Assembly (NCBI GenBank): GCA_016709725.1
Contig: JADJMG010000001.1
Location: 434,001 to 498,000, forward strand
Length of the DNA: 64,000 bases
From: Bacteroidota bacterium
Lineage (GTDB): Bacteria; Bacteroidota; Bacteroidia; AKYH767-A; OLB10
Direction: 5' to 3'
Shown here: one piece after another, positions 1 to 8,545 of the stretch
How the letters are laid out: every line of letters begins with the position of its first letter
Position numbering within the stretch: the stretch's first letter is position 1
Position numbers and translations under genes: made by a program
Notes under the pieces: model-generated
Database searches by the model: none
Told to the model about the DNA's origin: nothing
The model's input: the letters and a program-made list of their open reading frames with translations, nothing else

Positions 1-752
1 GCTACGCTACCTTGTTCAACGGCTTTTCCTTTATACATCACTAACACTTTATTAGCGATACGCGAGATAACACCAAGGTCGTGTGTAATAAAAATCATTC
101 CCATCCCTGTTTCCTGTTGCAACTCTTTTAGTAATTCAAGTATCGTGGCTTGTACCGTTACATCTAATGCTGTGGTAGGCTCGTCTGCAATTAATATTTT
201 TGGTTCGCAGGAGATGGCCATCGCGATAACTACGCGTTGTTTTTGTCCGCCACTCAATTGATGCGGATACGAATCGTACATGGATTCGGCTCGAGGCAAC
301 TTTACTTTATTAAAAAGTTTTATCGTTTCGATTCGAGCTTCTTTACGAGATAATTTCTTGTGCAAACGCAATGCTTCTGCAACTTGGTCGCCGCACGTAA
401 ACACGGGATTGAGAGAAGTCATAGGTTCTTGAAAAATCATGGCAATATCATTGCCTCTGTATTTACGAACTTCTTTATCAGAGAGCGATAACAGATTTAG
501 AATTCCACTAGACTTCGTATGCAAGGAAGCGGATCCACTATCAATATTTCCGGCTGGTTTGGCTATTAATTTCATCAATGACAAAGAGGTCACCGATTTC
601 CCTGAGCCTGACTCACCTACTATTCCTATTGTTTCTCCAGGTTGTATCGTAAATGAAATATCATCTACTGCTTTAAAAACGTTTTTTTCATTTCGAAAAG
701 AAACAGAAAGATTTTTTACATCAAGCAAATATTGGGGGGTACTGTTTTGCAT
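1..752 (-). CDS. Oligopeptide/dipeptide ABC transporter ATP-binding protein (DppD/OppD type), partial
   Basis: The first 250 residues of an ABC ATPase are visible; the C-terminus lies beyond the left edge of the window. Reading from the ATG at 752 gives Walker A GESGSGKS, Q-loop FQEPMTSLNP, signature LSGGQKQR, Walker B ILIADEPTTALD and the switch histidine in ITHDLGV. The FQEPMTSLNP form and the long insert between Walker A and the Q-loop are typical of the DppD/OppD/NikD peptide and nickel importers, where the ATPase powers uptake through an inner-membrane permease. In Bacteroidota such ATPases are often fusions of two ATPase halves, which cannot be judged here. No permease or binding protein is visible. 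The call as a peptide-type importer ATPase is firm; the substrate is unknown. Confidence 0.9.
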   Translation of the reverse strand, partial: MQNSTPQYLLDVKNLSVSFRNEKNVFKAVDDISFTIQPGETIGIVGESGSGKSVTSLSLMKLIAKPAGNIDSGSASLHTKSSGILNLLSLSDKEVRKYRGNDIAMIFQEPMTSLNPVFTCGDQVAEALRLHKKLSRKEARIETIKLFNKVKLPRAESMYDSYPHQLSGGQKQRVVIAMAISCEPKILIADEPTTALDVTVQATILELLKELQQETGMGMIFITHDLGVISRIANKVLVMYKGKAVEQGSV

Positions 753-853
753 GGGGTGAAATTAGTAATCTATTAGGACTCCATAAAACGAATACGTTCA
801 ACGAGTCATACTCAATAAATTATAGATCTTATTTGTTTAAAACCACCAATTCC

Positions 854-922
854 CCCTGAATCAGAGTAAACACGATTCAGGGAATTAGAGTAAACACGAT
901 TCGGGGGTATCAGAGTAAACAC
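854..922. repeat. Three short direct repeats with a hairpin
   Basis: The 11-mer AGAGTAAACAC occurs at 863-873, 887-897 and 912-922, spaced 24-25 bases. The first copy is the loop of a perfect 9-bp hairpin (arms 854-862 and 874-882), and variants of the same arm flank the other copies. It lies between the divergently oriented ends of two minus-strand genes and looks like a small non-coding structured repeat. Its role is not known. Confidence 0.55.
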
Positions 923-952
923 ACTAATAGGAGAAGTATGTTTATTTAAAAG

Positions 953-996
953 CCCAATGCCCTGTAGCAGTGTAAAACACGCTACAGGGCATTGGG
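953..996 (-). terminator. Strong hairpin terminator after the 1025-6721 gene
   Basis: Perfect 16-bp arms (953-968 and 981-996) enclose a 12-base loop that can pair further through GTGT/ACAC. It lies 29 bases past the stop of the giant minus-strand gene, and CTTTT follows on that strand. This fits an intrinsic terminator. Confidence 0.75.
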
Positions 997-1024
997 GAAT
1001 TAATTACTATAAACTTTTTTGTGA

Positions 1025-4000
1025 TTATTCAACCACTACACGAATGCTTTGAACTGAATCAGAAGTTCTGAATTGCATAGTATAAATACCAGCAGCCATT
1101 CCTTTTACAGACATTACAAACTTGTTTGCACCTTCGTCTGCGTTACGGTTTTCGTTGATTACAAGTCGACCTGTAGCATCCAACATCGTAACAAGTACAT
1201 CTTGATTTGCATTGCTATCGAAGCTAATGTTTAGAAGATCGCTCGTTGGATTTGGATATGCAACAATATTCATTGCTGAAGCATCACCAATACGTGGGCA
1301 GTTCGTAATACTAATACCATTCTTCACACGAGAAGGACCGTTTCCGCAAGCATTAGAAGCACGTACAGAAATGGTAAGACCACTTGCTGCAAGAGGACCT
1401 GCTTTCACATCAATTGTTTTAGAACCTTGACCTGAATTAATAATAAATCCAGATGGAACAGTCCAAGTGTATGTAACTGCACCAGCAATAGTAGGCACAT
1501 CATAAATATAATTCTGATTTGCGCACAACAGAGTTGCACCAACGATTGGAGCCGCTTGAGCAGGAGTTCCCGTTACGGTTAAGCTACGAGCAGCACCATT
1601 ACCACAACCATTTTGAGCAACTACAGTAATTGCACCACTACCAAATGATCCAGAGAAATCAACATCAATAGATGAGGTTCCTTGACCACTAGCAATAGTT
1701 GCACCTACTGGAACTGTCCAGAAATAAGATGCAGCGCCAACAACACCAGTAGCTGTGTAAGAAACAGCTAATGATCCACAAACACCTGAAGCTTGTCCTA
1801 CAATAGCTGCAGAGGCTGGGAGTACATTAAGAGCAACATTTCTTGAACGAACAGGACTTGTTCCGCAAGCATTTGATGCAGTTACAGTCATAGATCCACC
1901 AACGAAAGATGGGCCATATGATACAGTAATGATACTAGTACCTTGTCCGTTTGTAATAGTTGCTCCAGCAGGAACCACCCAATTATAAGAATCGGCACGA
2001 TTAACGGATGCGATTGAGTAAATCACGACATCACCAGCGCAAGCTTTCGCAGCACCGGAGATAGAAGGAGGAGTAACAGGAGTTGCTAATTGAACAGAAA
2101 TCCCAAGACAACTTGGATTACTGCTACCACAGCTATTACTATTATTTGCAGTAACGCAAATATTACCTACTACACCAGCATGAATTGCAGAGAAAGGCCA
2201 TCTAACAGAAATACTTGTAGTACCTTGTCCAGACAAAATAATTGTTGCACCAGGAACAGACCAAGTATATGAAGTAGCACCTACTACTGGAGCAATGCTA
2301 TAAGTGATCACTAAATTATTAGGATTACATAATGTTGCAGGACCTGAAATCGCACCTGGAGAAGGCGGATTTGCACTAATTGAAATTGTAGTATTGCTTG
2401 TAGCAGGTGTGCAATTCAATGGAGCATCTGTGGTAAGCGTTAACACAACAGATCCAGCTAAAATATCAAGAGGACCTGGAGTATAGTCTGCATTTAGTAC
2501 TGTGTTACTTGGAGAGAAACTTCCATCTCCAGCTGTAGACCAAGTACCATTCGTAGCACCACCACCAATTGAACCATTAAGAGTAGCTGTTCCGTTTTGA
2601 CAAATTGTTTGATCTGAACCAGCATTTGCTGTTGGAGGATTCAAACAACCGCAACCTTCGTCGATATTACCATCACAGTTATCATCAATTGAGTTTGCAC
2701 AGATTTCAGCTGCACCTGGATTGATAGATACATTATTATCATCACAATCTGTTGCATTTGAAACATAACCAATAGGAGCAGAACAAGCTTGAGTTGATGA
2801 GTTAACATTACCATAGCTATCACCGTCAACATCAGCATAGAAGGTTAAAGTTACACCTTCGTCAACTAACCCATCGCAATCATCATCAATCGAGTTACAA
2901 ACTTCAGTTGCACCTGGGTTAACAGCAGCATTTGCATCATTACAATCTGTAGCATCAGAAACATATCCTACAGGAGCAGAACAAGCTTGAGTTGATGAAG
3001 AAGCATCTCCATATCCGTCACCGTCTACATCAGCATAGAAAGTTAATAATACACCTTCGTCAATTAAACCATCGCAATCGTTATCAACTAAGTCACAAAC
3101 TTCAGTTGCACCAGGATTCACTGCTGCATTATTATCATTACAATCTGTTGCATCTGTTACATATCCTACAGGAGCAGTACAAGCTTGGGTTGATGAAGAA
3201 GCATCTCCATAACCGTCACCGTCAACATCTGCATAGAAAGTAAGAGTTACACCTTCGTCAGTTAAACCATCGCAATCATCATCGATTGAGTTACAAACTT
3301 CAGTTGCACCAGGATTCACAGCTGCATTATTATCATTACAATCTGTTGCATCTAAAACATAACCTACAGGTTGAGAACATGCAGATTGAGAAACTGCAGC
3401 ATCACCATAAGTATCACCATCAGCATCCGCATACCAAGTTGAGAACACAACACCGTTATCGATTAAACCATCACAGTTATCATCAATACCGTTGCATTGC
3501 TCAGGAGCACCTGGATTTACTAAAGCAGAAGCATCATTACAGTCACCATTATTCGTTACTGAACCTACGATTGGGTTACAAGAAGAAACTCCTGTAGCAG
3601 AAGCATCACCATAACCGTCACCATCAGCATCTACATAATAAGTTAAGAAAGTTAAACCTTCGTCAGTTGAACCATCGCAATCATCATCGATCCCGTTACA
3701 AACTTCAGTAGCACCTGGGTTTACAGCAGCGTTAGCGTCGTTACAATCTGTAGCGTCTGTTACATATCCAACAGGAGCTCCGTTACAAGTAGATTGAGAA
3801 ATGGTTGCATCACCATATCCGTCACCATCTGCATCAGCATAATAAGTTACGAAAGTAAGGCCGTCATCAGTTAGACCATTACAGTCATTATCGATACCGT
3901 CACAAACTTCTAATGCAGCTGGATTAATAGCAGCATTGTTATCATCACAGTCACCGTTGTTAGTTACAGAACCTACGATTGGAGAACAAGAAGAAGTTCC

Positions 4001-5434
4001 TAAACCAGCACCATATCCGTCACCGTCACCGTCAACATAATAAGTCAAGAAAGTTAGACCATCATCTGTAAGACCATTACAATTATCATCGATACCGTTA
4101 CAAACCTCGGTTGCACCTGGGTTTATAGCAGCATTGTTATCGTTACAATCGGTTGCATCTGTTACATATCCAACAGGAGCTCCGTTACAAGTAGATTGAA
4201 AAATGGTTGCATCACCATAACCGTCAGCATCAGCATCTGCATAATAAGTTACGAATGTAAGACCATCATCAGCAAGACCGTTACAGTTATCATCGATACC
4301 GTTACAAACTTCAGCAGCACCTGGATTTACAGCAGCATCTGCATCATTACAATCTGTTGCATCCGTTACATAACCAACAGGAGCGCCATTACAAGTAGAT
4401 TGAGAAATGGTTGCATCACCATATCCGTCTGCATCAGCATCCGCATAATACGTAACGAAAGTTAACCCATCATCAGCAATACCATCACAATCATCATCTA
4501 TCGCATTACAAACTTCAATTGCATTAGGATTGATTGCTGCATTCGTATCATCGCAATCGGTGTTGTTTGTTACGTATCCAACCGGAGCACCGCTACAAGT
4601 TGTTTGAGAGATTGCAGGGTTACCGAATCCGTCACCATCTGCATCCGCATAATAAGTAGTTGGCGTTAAACCTTCATCTGTTAATCCATCGCAATCATCA
4701 TCGATACCATTACAAACTTCAGTTGCACCTGGATTAATAGCAGCTACCGCATCATTACAATCCGTAGCATCTAATACATAACCTACAGGAGCAGCACTAC
4801 AAGTTGATTGAGAAACTAAAGCGTTACCATAAGTATCACCGTCAGCATCTGCATAGTAAGTAACTAATGTTAAACCTTCGTCAGTTAATCCATCGCAATC
4901 ATCATCGATTGAGTTACAAACTTCAGTTGCACCTGGATTAATAGATGCAACAGCATCATTACAATCTGTAGCATCCGTTACATAACCAACAGGAGCAGTA
5001 CAAGCTTGAGTAGAAGAAGTAGCATCTCCATATCCGTCACCATCAACATCAGCATAGAAAGTAGAAAGTACACCTTCGTCTGTTAAACCATCACAATCAT
5101 TATCGATTAAGTCACAAACTTCAGTTGCGCCTGGATTAATAGCAGGTGCTGCATCATTACAGTCGCCATCAACTAATACAGATCCAACAATTGGAGCACA
5201 AGAAGAAGTTCCAGCACCCGCACCGTATCCGTCGCCGTCACCGTCAACATAATAGGTTAAGAAAGTTAAACCTTCGTCAGTATTTCCATCACAGTTATCA
5301 TCAATACCATTACAAACTTCTGCAGCATTAGGATTGATCGCTGCATTTGCATCATTACAATCTGTATTATTCGTTACGGAACCAACAATTGGAGAACAAG
5401 AAAGTGTTCCGCACCAGCACCAAATCCGTCGCCG
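1025..5434 (-). CDS. Giant surface protein with MopE-like repeats and T9SS sorting domain; C-terminal part of a frameshifted gene
   Basis: This is the large open stretch of a gene that really begins at 6721. No in-frame ATG, GTG or TTG occurs upstream of a TTG at 4048, so automatic callers may start it there, but the coding frame is open to about 5409. It carries some 14 tandem repeats of about 66 residues with the cores DADGDGYGD, TDCNDNNAAVNPGATEVC and GIDDDCDGLTDEG. These match the putative metal-binding MopE/TSP3-like repeat family and have Ca-binding-like acidic loops. Four or five Ig/PKD-like modules follow (WTVP-GATI-SGQGT pattern), and then a type A T9SS sorting domain (AYPNPTSDLLNISF to the end) for outer-membrane export and surface anchoring. 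It is paralogous to the intact gene at 8546-14077 along its whole length. A single G missing near 5409 explains the break. Confidence 0.8.
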   Translation of the reverse strand, partial: RRRIWCWCGTLSCSPIVGSVTNNTDCNDANAAINPNAAEVCNGIDDNCDGNTDEGLTFLTYYVDGDGDGYGAGAGTSSCAPIVGSVLVDGDCNDAAPAINPGATEVCDLIDNDCDGLTDEGVLSTFYADVDGDGYGDATSSTQACTAPVGYVTDATDCNDAVASINPGATEVCNSIDDDCDGLTDEGLTLVTYYADADGDTYGNALVSQSTCSAAPVGYVLDATDCNDAVAAINPGATEVCNGIDDDCDGLTDEGLTPTTYYADADGDGFGNPAISQTTCSGAPVGYVTNNTDCDDTNAAINPNAIEVCNAIDDDCDGIADDGLTFVTYYADADADGYGDATISQSTCNGAPVGYVTDATDCNDADAAVNPGAAEVCNGIDDNCNGLADDGLTFVTYYADADADGYGDATIFQSTCNGAPVGYVTDATDCNDNNAAINPGATEVCNGIDDNCNGLTDDGLTFLTYYVDGDGDGYGAGLGTSSCSPIVGSVTNNGDCDDNNAAINPAALEVCDGIDNDCNGLTDDGLTFVTYYADADGDGYGDATISQSTCNGAPVGYVTDATDCNDANAAVNPGATEVCNGIDDDCDGSTDEGLTFLTYYVDADGDGYGDASATGVSSCNPIVGSVTNNGDCNDASALVNPGAPEQCNGIDDNCDGLIDNGVVFSTWYADADGDTYGDAAVSQSACSQPVGYVLDATDCNDNNAAVNPGATEVCNSIDDDCDGLTDEGVTLTFYADVDGDGYGDASSSTQACTAPVGYVTDATDCNDNNAAVNPGATEVCDLVDNDCDGLIDEGVLLTFYADVDGDGYGDASSSTQACSAPVGYVSDATDCNDANAAVNPGATEVCNSIDDDCDGLVDEGVTLTFYADVDGDSYGNVNSSTQACSAPIGYVSNATDCDDNNVSINPGAAEICANSIDDNCDGNIDEGCGCLNPPTANAGSDQTICQNGTATLNGSIGGGATNGTWSTAGDGSFSPSNTVLNADYTPGPLDILAGSVVLTLTTDAPLNCTPATSNTTISISANPPSPGAISGPATLCNPNNLVITYSIAPVVGATSYTWSVPGATIILSGQGTTSISVRWPFSAIHAGVVGNICVTANNSNSCGSSNPSCLGISVQLATPVTPPSISGAAKACAGDVVIYSIASVNRADSYNWVVPAGATITNGQGTSIITVSYGPSFVGGSMTVTASNACGTSPVRSRNVALNVLPASAAIVGQASGVCGSLAVSYTATGVVGAASYFWTVPVGATIASGQGTSSIDVDFSGSFGSGAITVVAQNGCGNGAARSLTVTGTPAQAAPIVGATLLCANQNYIYDVPTIAGAVTYTWTVPSGFIINSGQGSKTIDVKAGPLAASGLTISVRASNACGNGPSRVKNGISITNCPRIGDASAMNIVAYPNPTSDLLNISFDSNANQDVLVTMLDATGRLVINENRNADEGANKFVMSVKGMAAGIYTMQFRTSDSVQSIRVVVE

Positions 5435-5870
5435 TCACCGTCAACATAATACATTTGAGAAACTACACCGTCATCAATTAAACCATTACAATTATCATCA
5501 ACACCATTACATGCTTCAACAGCACCTGGATTGATAGAAGCCACTGCATCATTACAATCACCATCAACAGTAACAGATCCAACGATTGGAGCACAAGAAG
5601 AAGTTCCCGCACCAGCACCAAATCCGTCTCCGTCCCCATCAACATAATAAGTTAAGAAAGTTAATCCTTCGTCGATAGAGCCATTACAGTTATCATCAAT
5701 ACCATTACAAACTTCAGGGGTACCAGGATTAACGGCAGCATTACCGTCATTACAGTCTGTTGCATCCGATACAAAACCAACTGGAGCACCTGTACATGAT
5801 ACTGATGTCACATTAACATTTCCGTAAGTATCACCATCTGCATCTGCATAATAAGTAACATTTGCAGCAC
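2640..5870 (-). repeat. Tandem coding repeats of about 200 bp, 16 units
   Basis: The DNA encoding the MopE-like repeats is itself a tandem array with a period of about 195-205 bp. Near-identical blocks recur, for example the stretches encoding SSTQACSAPVGYV and TYYADADADGYG. Such an array can recombine to change unit number and is difficult to assemble. Confidence 0.8.
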
Positions 5871-6207
5871 CTGGATCAACCGTATAAGAAGCCGTTGCAG
5901 AGCAACCACCTGATTGAGTAGTTACAGTTACTGTATAAGTACCGGCTGTTAATCCGCTTAGATCTTCAGTAGATCCACCATTACTCCAAGCATAAGTGAA
6001 AGGAGTTGGAGATCCACCAGTAGTAGTTAAATCAATTGAACCATTTGCATCACCTGCACAAGTAGCTGCTACGGTTGTAGCAGATAAAGTTGGTGCGGAG
6101 CACGTAGGAGCGTTTAAAACAGGGTTAGACGTTGTTACCACAACGGCAGTTCCGCCAACAACCTGCAGGAGGTCCTGTAAAATGGACAAATAATCGTTAT
6201 TACACAT
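5374..6207 (-). CDS. Middle part of the frameshifted MopE-repeat surface protein (SprB-like repeat and first MopE repeats)
   Basis: The useful part of this frame runs from about 6175 to 5410. It encodes a linker (TAVVVTTSNPVLNAP), one SprB-type repeat of about 75 residues (ATCAGDANGSIDLTTTGG to SATASYTV) and the first two and a half MopE-like repeats. The apparent N-terminus is out of frame with the true protein. Compared with the intact paralogue (8546-14077), the DNA near 6165-6182 has one extra T and lacks two bases, and near 5409 one G of a GGG run is missing. Those changes isolate this segment. SprB repeats are known from the gliding adhesin SprB of Flavobacterium; here it sits between the N-terminal beta domain and the metal-binding-type repeats. 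Confidence 0.65.
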   Translation of the reverse strand: MCNNDYLSILQDLLQVVGGTAVVVTTSNPVLNAPTCSAPTLSATTVAATCAGDANGSIDLTTTGGSPTPFTYAWSNGGSTEDLSGLTAGTYTVTVTTQSGGCSATASYTVDPGAANVTYYADADGDTYGNVNVTSVSCTGAPVGFVSDATDCNDGNAAVNPGTPEVCNGIDDNCNGSIDEGLTFLTYYVDGDGDGFGAGAGTSSCAPIVGSVTVDGDCNDAVASINPGAVEACNGVDDNCNGLIDDGVVSQMYYVDGDGDGFGAGAEHFLVLQLLVP

Positions 6208-6325
6208 GTAGGGCTATAATAGTTAGCCTGTACTTTAGGATTTGCTGAAGTGGCTGTGTTAAAAGCGAAATTCAAAGGAAGAACAGCCCAAGGAATAGAA
6301 TTTGTTAGACGCATTCTACCCACTC

Positions 6326-6721
6326 TTACACCAGGTGCAGTAGTAATAATCGATCCACTTCCACAACCTGGAGTCCGGAAGTCACCCGCACACGAATAAT
6401 ACCAGCTGTTGCGGTATTGATTGTGGGCTGCAAATTAGCCGGATTAGATAATTCTGTTGAACCAGCCACCCATGCGGCAGTCATCGTTCCACCATTTTTT
6501 GCAGCATTATTGTAAGTAAAGCTGAACTGTTGGTTGTTCAATTCAAATGAACCCGCACCCGTACTGATAATGTACAGATCCACCTCATACTGATTTGGAG
6601 CAACCTGCGCATCGTTTGTCAACAGGAATTGCACGGAGTTTTGTGCAAAGCCCGTTTTGCCGAACATTGTGCAGCATAGCACAAAGAACAGCATTTTGAG
6701 CAGTGTAATTTTTGTTTTCAT
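6326..6721 (-). CDS. N-terminal part of the frameshifted MopE-repeat surface protein (signal peptide and cohesin-like domain)
   Basis: The ATG at 6721 begins a clear signal peptide (MKTKITLLKMLFFVLCC, with GFAQ before the cut), followed by NSVQFLLTNDAQVAPNQYE, nearly identical to the intact paralogue starting at 14077. The domain (about residues 27-170 in the paralogue) is a predicted beta-sandwich with a cohesin-like pattern; this assignment is my inference. The reading frame is lost near 6360-6395, where four bases are missing at three places relative to the paralogue (one, two and one). It resumes in another frame at 6323-6180 (GRMRLTNSIPWAV, then CVITIICP) and in a third at about 6175. 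The gene is either a degenerating duplicate or badly sequenced here. Confidence 0.65.
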   Translation of the reverse strand: MKTKITLLKMLFFVLCCTMFGKTGFAQNSVQFLLTNDAQVAPNQYEVDLYIISTGAGSFELNNQQFSFTYNNAAKNGGTMTAAWVAGSTELSNPANLQPTINTATAGIIRVRVTSGLQVVEVDRLLLLHLV

Positions 6722-8063
6722 TGTTATTTATTCGGTTTAGATTTTCGATTCAATTTTGAAACTGGTTATCATTTCAATCTAAAAATATTTTCTCTGATTA
6801 TCATACTAGAAGTTTACTGCAGTTAATAATATAGATGAAGAGGTGACTTTTTGCTCAGTCAGAGACTTCATTTTATGATAATTGACTACTCAGTACCAAC
6901 GATTAATAATTAGATGATCACGATTAGGTGAATTGTCATGATAATACCAGCTATAAAGTAAAGGAATGTTTTTTATTCTACAATGCTTTTTGAAAAAAAT
7001 ATTTATTAAGAATTTAAAGATCATTTCAGGACAAAATATACATATCTATCTGATATTCAATCTAATATTATTAATTGACTTATTTTTAATTGACTTATTT
7101 TTAACTTACAATTCAAATTAAAACTGACAACCACAATGCTCTAAATTCTAAACAAATTGCTCAACCACATAGAAAATTGAAAATATTATACTCATCAAAA
7201 ACAAGGTACTCCATCCTTTTTTAAATAGTTCGAGAGCAAACTTTTCTTTTTTACTTCTTCAAGGAATAAAAATTATGGATCCTAAATTTAACACGCACTC
7301 GAATTAACATTTTCATAAGATGAGTTTTGATATTGACAAATAAGTCTACCTAAAAGCTGATTGCTAACAATAATAAATCACTCAATAATCATTGAAAGAG
7401 AAAATAAAAATAAAAAAATCAATTCATAATTTCCGTTTCTATTTTCATAAATATAAATCATTTTATCCCTCGCAATTACCCCCAACATAACACTTATTTT
7501 TATATTACACAGACTCGATTACTTTCCATTACCCTTTATTATTAATACTATTCTTATGTATAATCACCATTTTTAAATGTCATTTAAATTGCAAACAAGA
7601 AATTGCCAAACGCAACTTAGATACCACTTTTAAACTAAACAAATGCAAACAAAAGATTCAGATGAATTTCAATTTTATGCAATATTATACACTTTAAGAA
7701 ATGATTTTGAGTGATAAATCCATAGTATTTTTATGATCAGTTCGTCCTCCAAAAACCAGAAAAAAATCAGGTTTTGAGATAGAGGGCAATGTTAATAGAA
7801 TGGATTTGTTTTGTCTCTTTCAGGATTCATCAACAATTTGAAATGGGTCACAATGAATAGGATTCACTTTTTTTTGACAACCCTACAATAAATTACATTT
7901 TGCAGCAAGTATTCTTTGTTCAAGAGAAGGAGTTCAAGAATTTTGATATACCAAATAGGGCTAACTGAAATAGTAAATCATCGCGAGGTTTCGCGTTTTA
8001 ATTTCTAATGATCTTAAAGGTCGTCTATCATTAGCAGTATAATTCTTGTGGAAGACAATTGCA

Positions 8064-8097
8064 CTTGTTGAGACAAGGCATGCCTTGTCTCAACAAG
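8064..8097. repeat. Perfect 34-bp palindrome
   Basis: The two 17-base arms meet with no loop at GGCA/TGCC. The core GAGACAAGG/CCTTGTCTC resembles dispersed intergenic palindromes that I recall from other Bacteroidota and cyanobacteria; that is unverified memory. No gene ends nearby, so a simple terminator role is unlikely. Confidence 0.7.
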
Positions 8098-8113
8098 ATT
8101 TCTCTCTGTAAAT

Positions 8114-8162
8114 ATCACGTCGTCATAGAGGCAGGTATGACCTGCCTCTATGACGACGTGAT
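8114..8162. repeat. Perfect 23-bp inverted repeat with a 3-base loop
   Basis: Arms 8114-8136 and 8140-8162 are fully complementary around ATG. It lies 16 bases from the 8064 palindrome and shares with it the inner pattern GAGRCARG/CYTGYCTC, suggesting two members of one family side by side. Confidence 0.7.
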
Positions 8163-8479
8163 TAAAATTTAAAGGTTAATTTCAATAATATCCTTGCAAA
8201 AAATGAATTATGGTTCACGCATTTAATTTCGACTTGACTATTTTGATTGCACGTGTATTCTTGAAAGTGATATCTAATGTTTTGATAAATCAAATTCTAA
8301 TTACTTATTCAGTAGACCCTACTTAATTGGGATTAATTGTAAGGGAAATCATTAAGATAAAATTTTTGCATAAAAATTAGAGCTTCATTGAATTTAGAAA
8401 AAAACTTAGTTTGTCTCTCAGCGATTCTTATTCAATAAGGCTCTTCGCTGACAGGAGATTACGATAGATATATAAAAAC

Positions 8480-8510
8480 CAAAACCCCGAAGCAGCGCTC
8501 CGGGGTTTTG
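8480..8510 (-). terminator. Intrinsic terminator after the 1843-aa surface protein gene
   Basis: 10-bp arms (CAAAACCCCG at 8480-8489 and its complement at 8501-8510) surround an 11-base loop, 36 bases past the stop of the minus-strand gene. The outer arm gives a run of U in the transcript. The GC-rich stem in AT-rich surroundings makes a terminator likely. Confidence 0.8.
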
Positions 8511-8545
8511 GAATAAATATGTTGAGTTAAAAACCTCAGCAGAGA

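Larger units (their letters stand above)
6722..8545. other. AT-rich region without genes between the two paralogues
   Basis: Over 1.8 kb there is no open frame of useful length on either strand and no similarity I recognise to the flanking genes. The content is strongly AT-rich, with short hairpins including CGCGA/TCGCG near 7982, two large palindromes (8064-8162) and the terminator of the next gene (8480-8510). It is long for a bacterial intergenic gap and may hold the remains of the duplication that made the paralogues. Confidence 0.6.

Noticed and set aside
2090..5534. Plus-strand open frames of 60-103 codons within the repeat region
   Set aside because: They run antisense to the MopE-like repeats, recur with the repeat period and have low-complexity His/Leu/Gln-rich translations, so they are shadows of the real gene.
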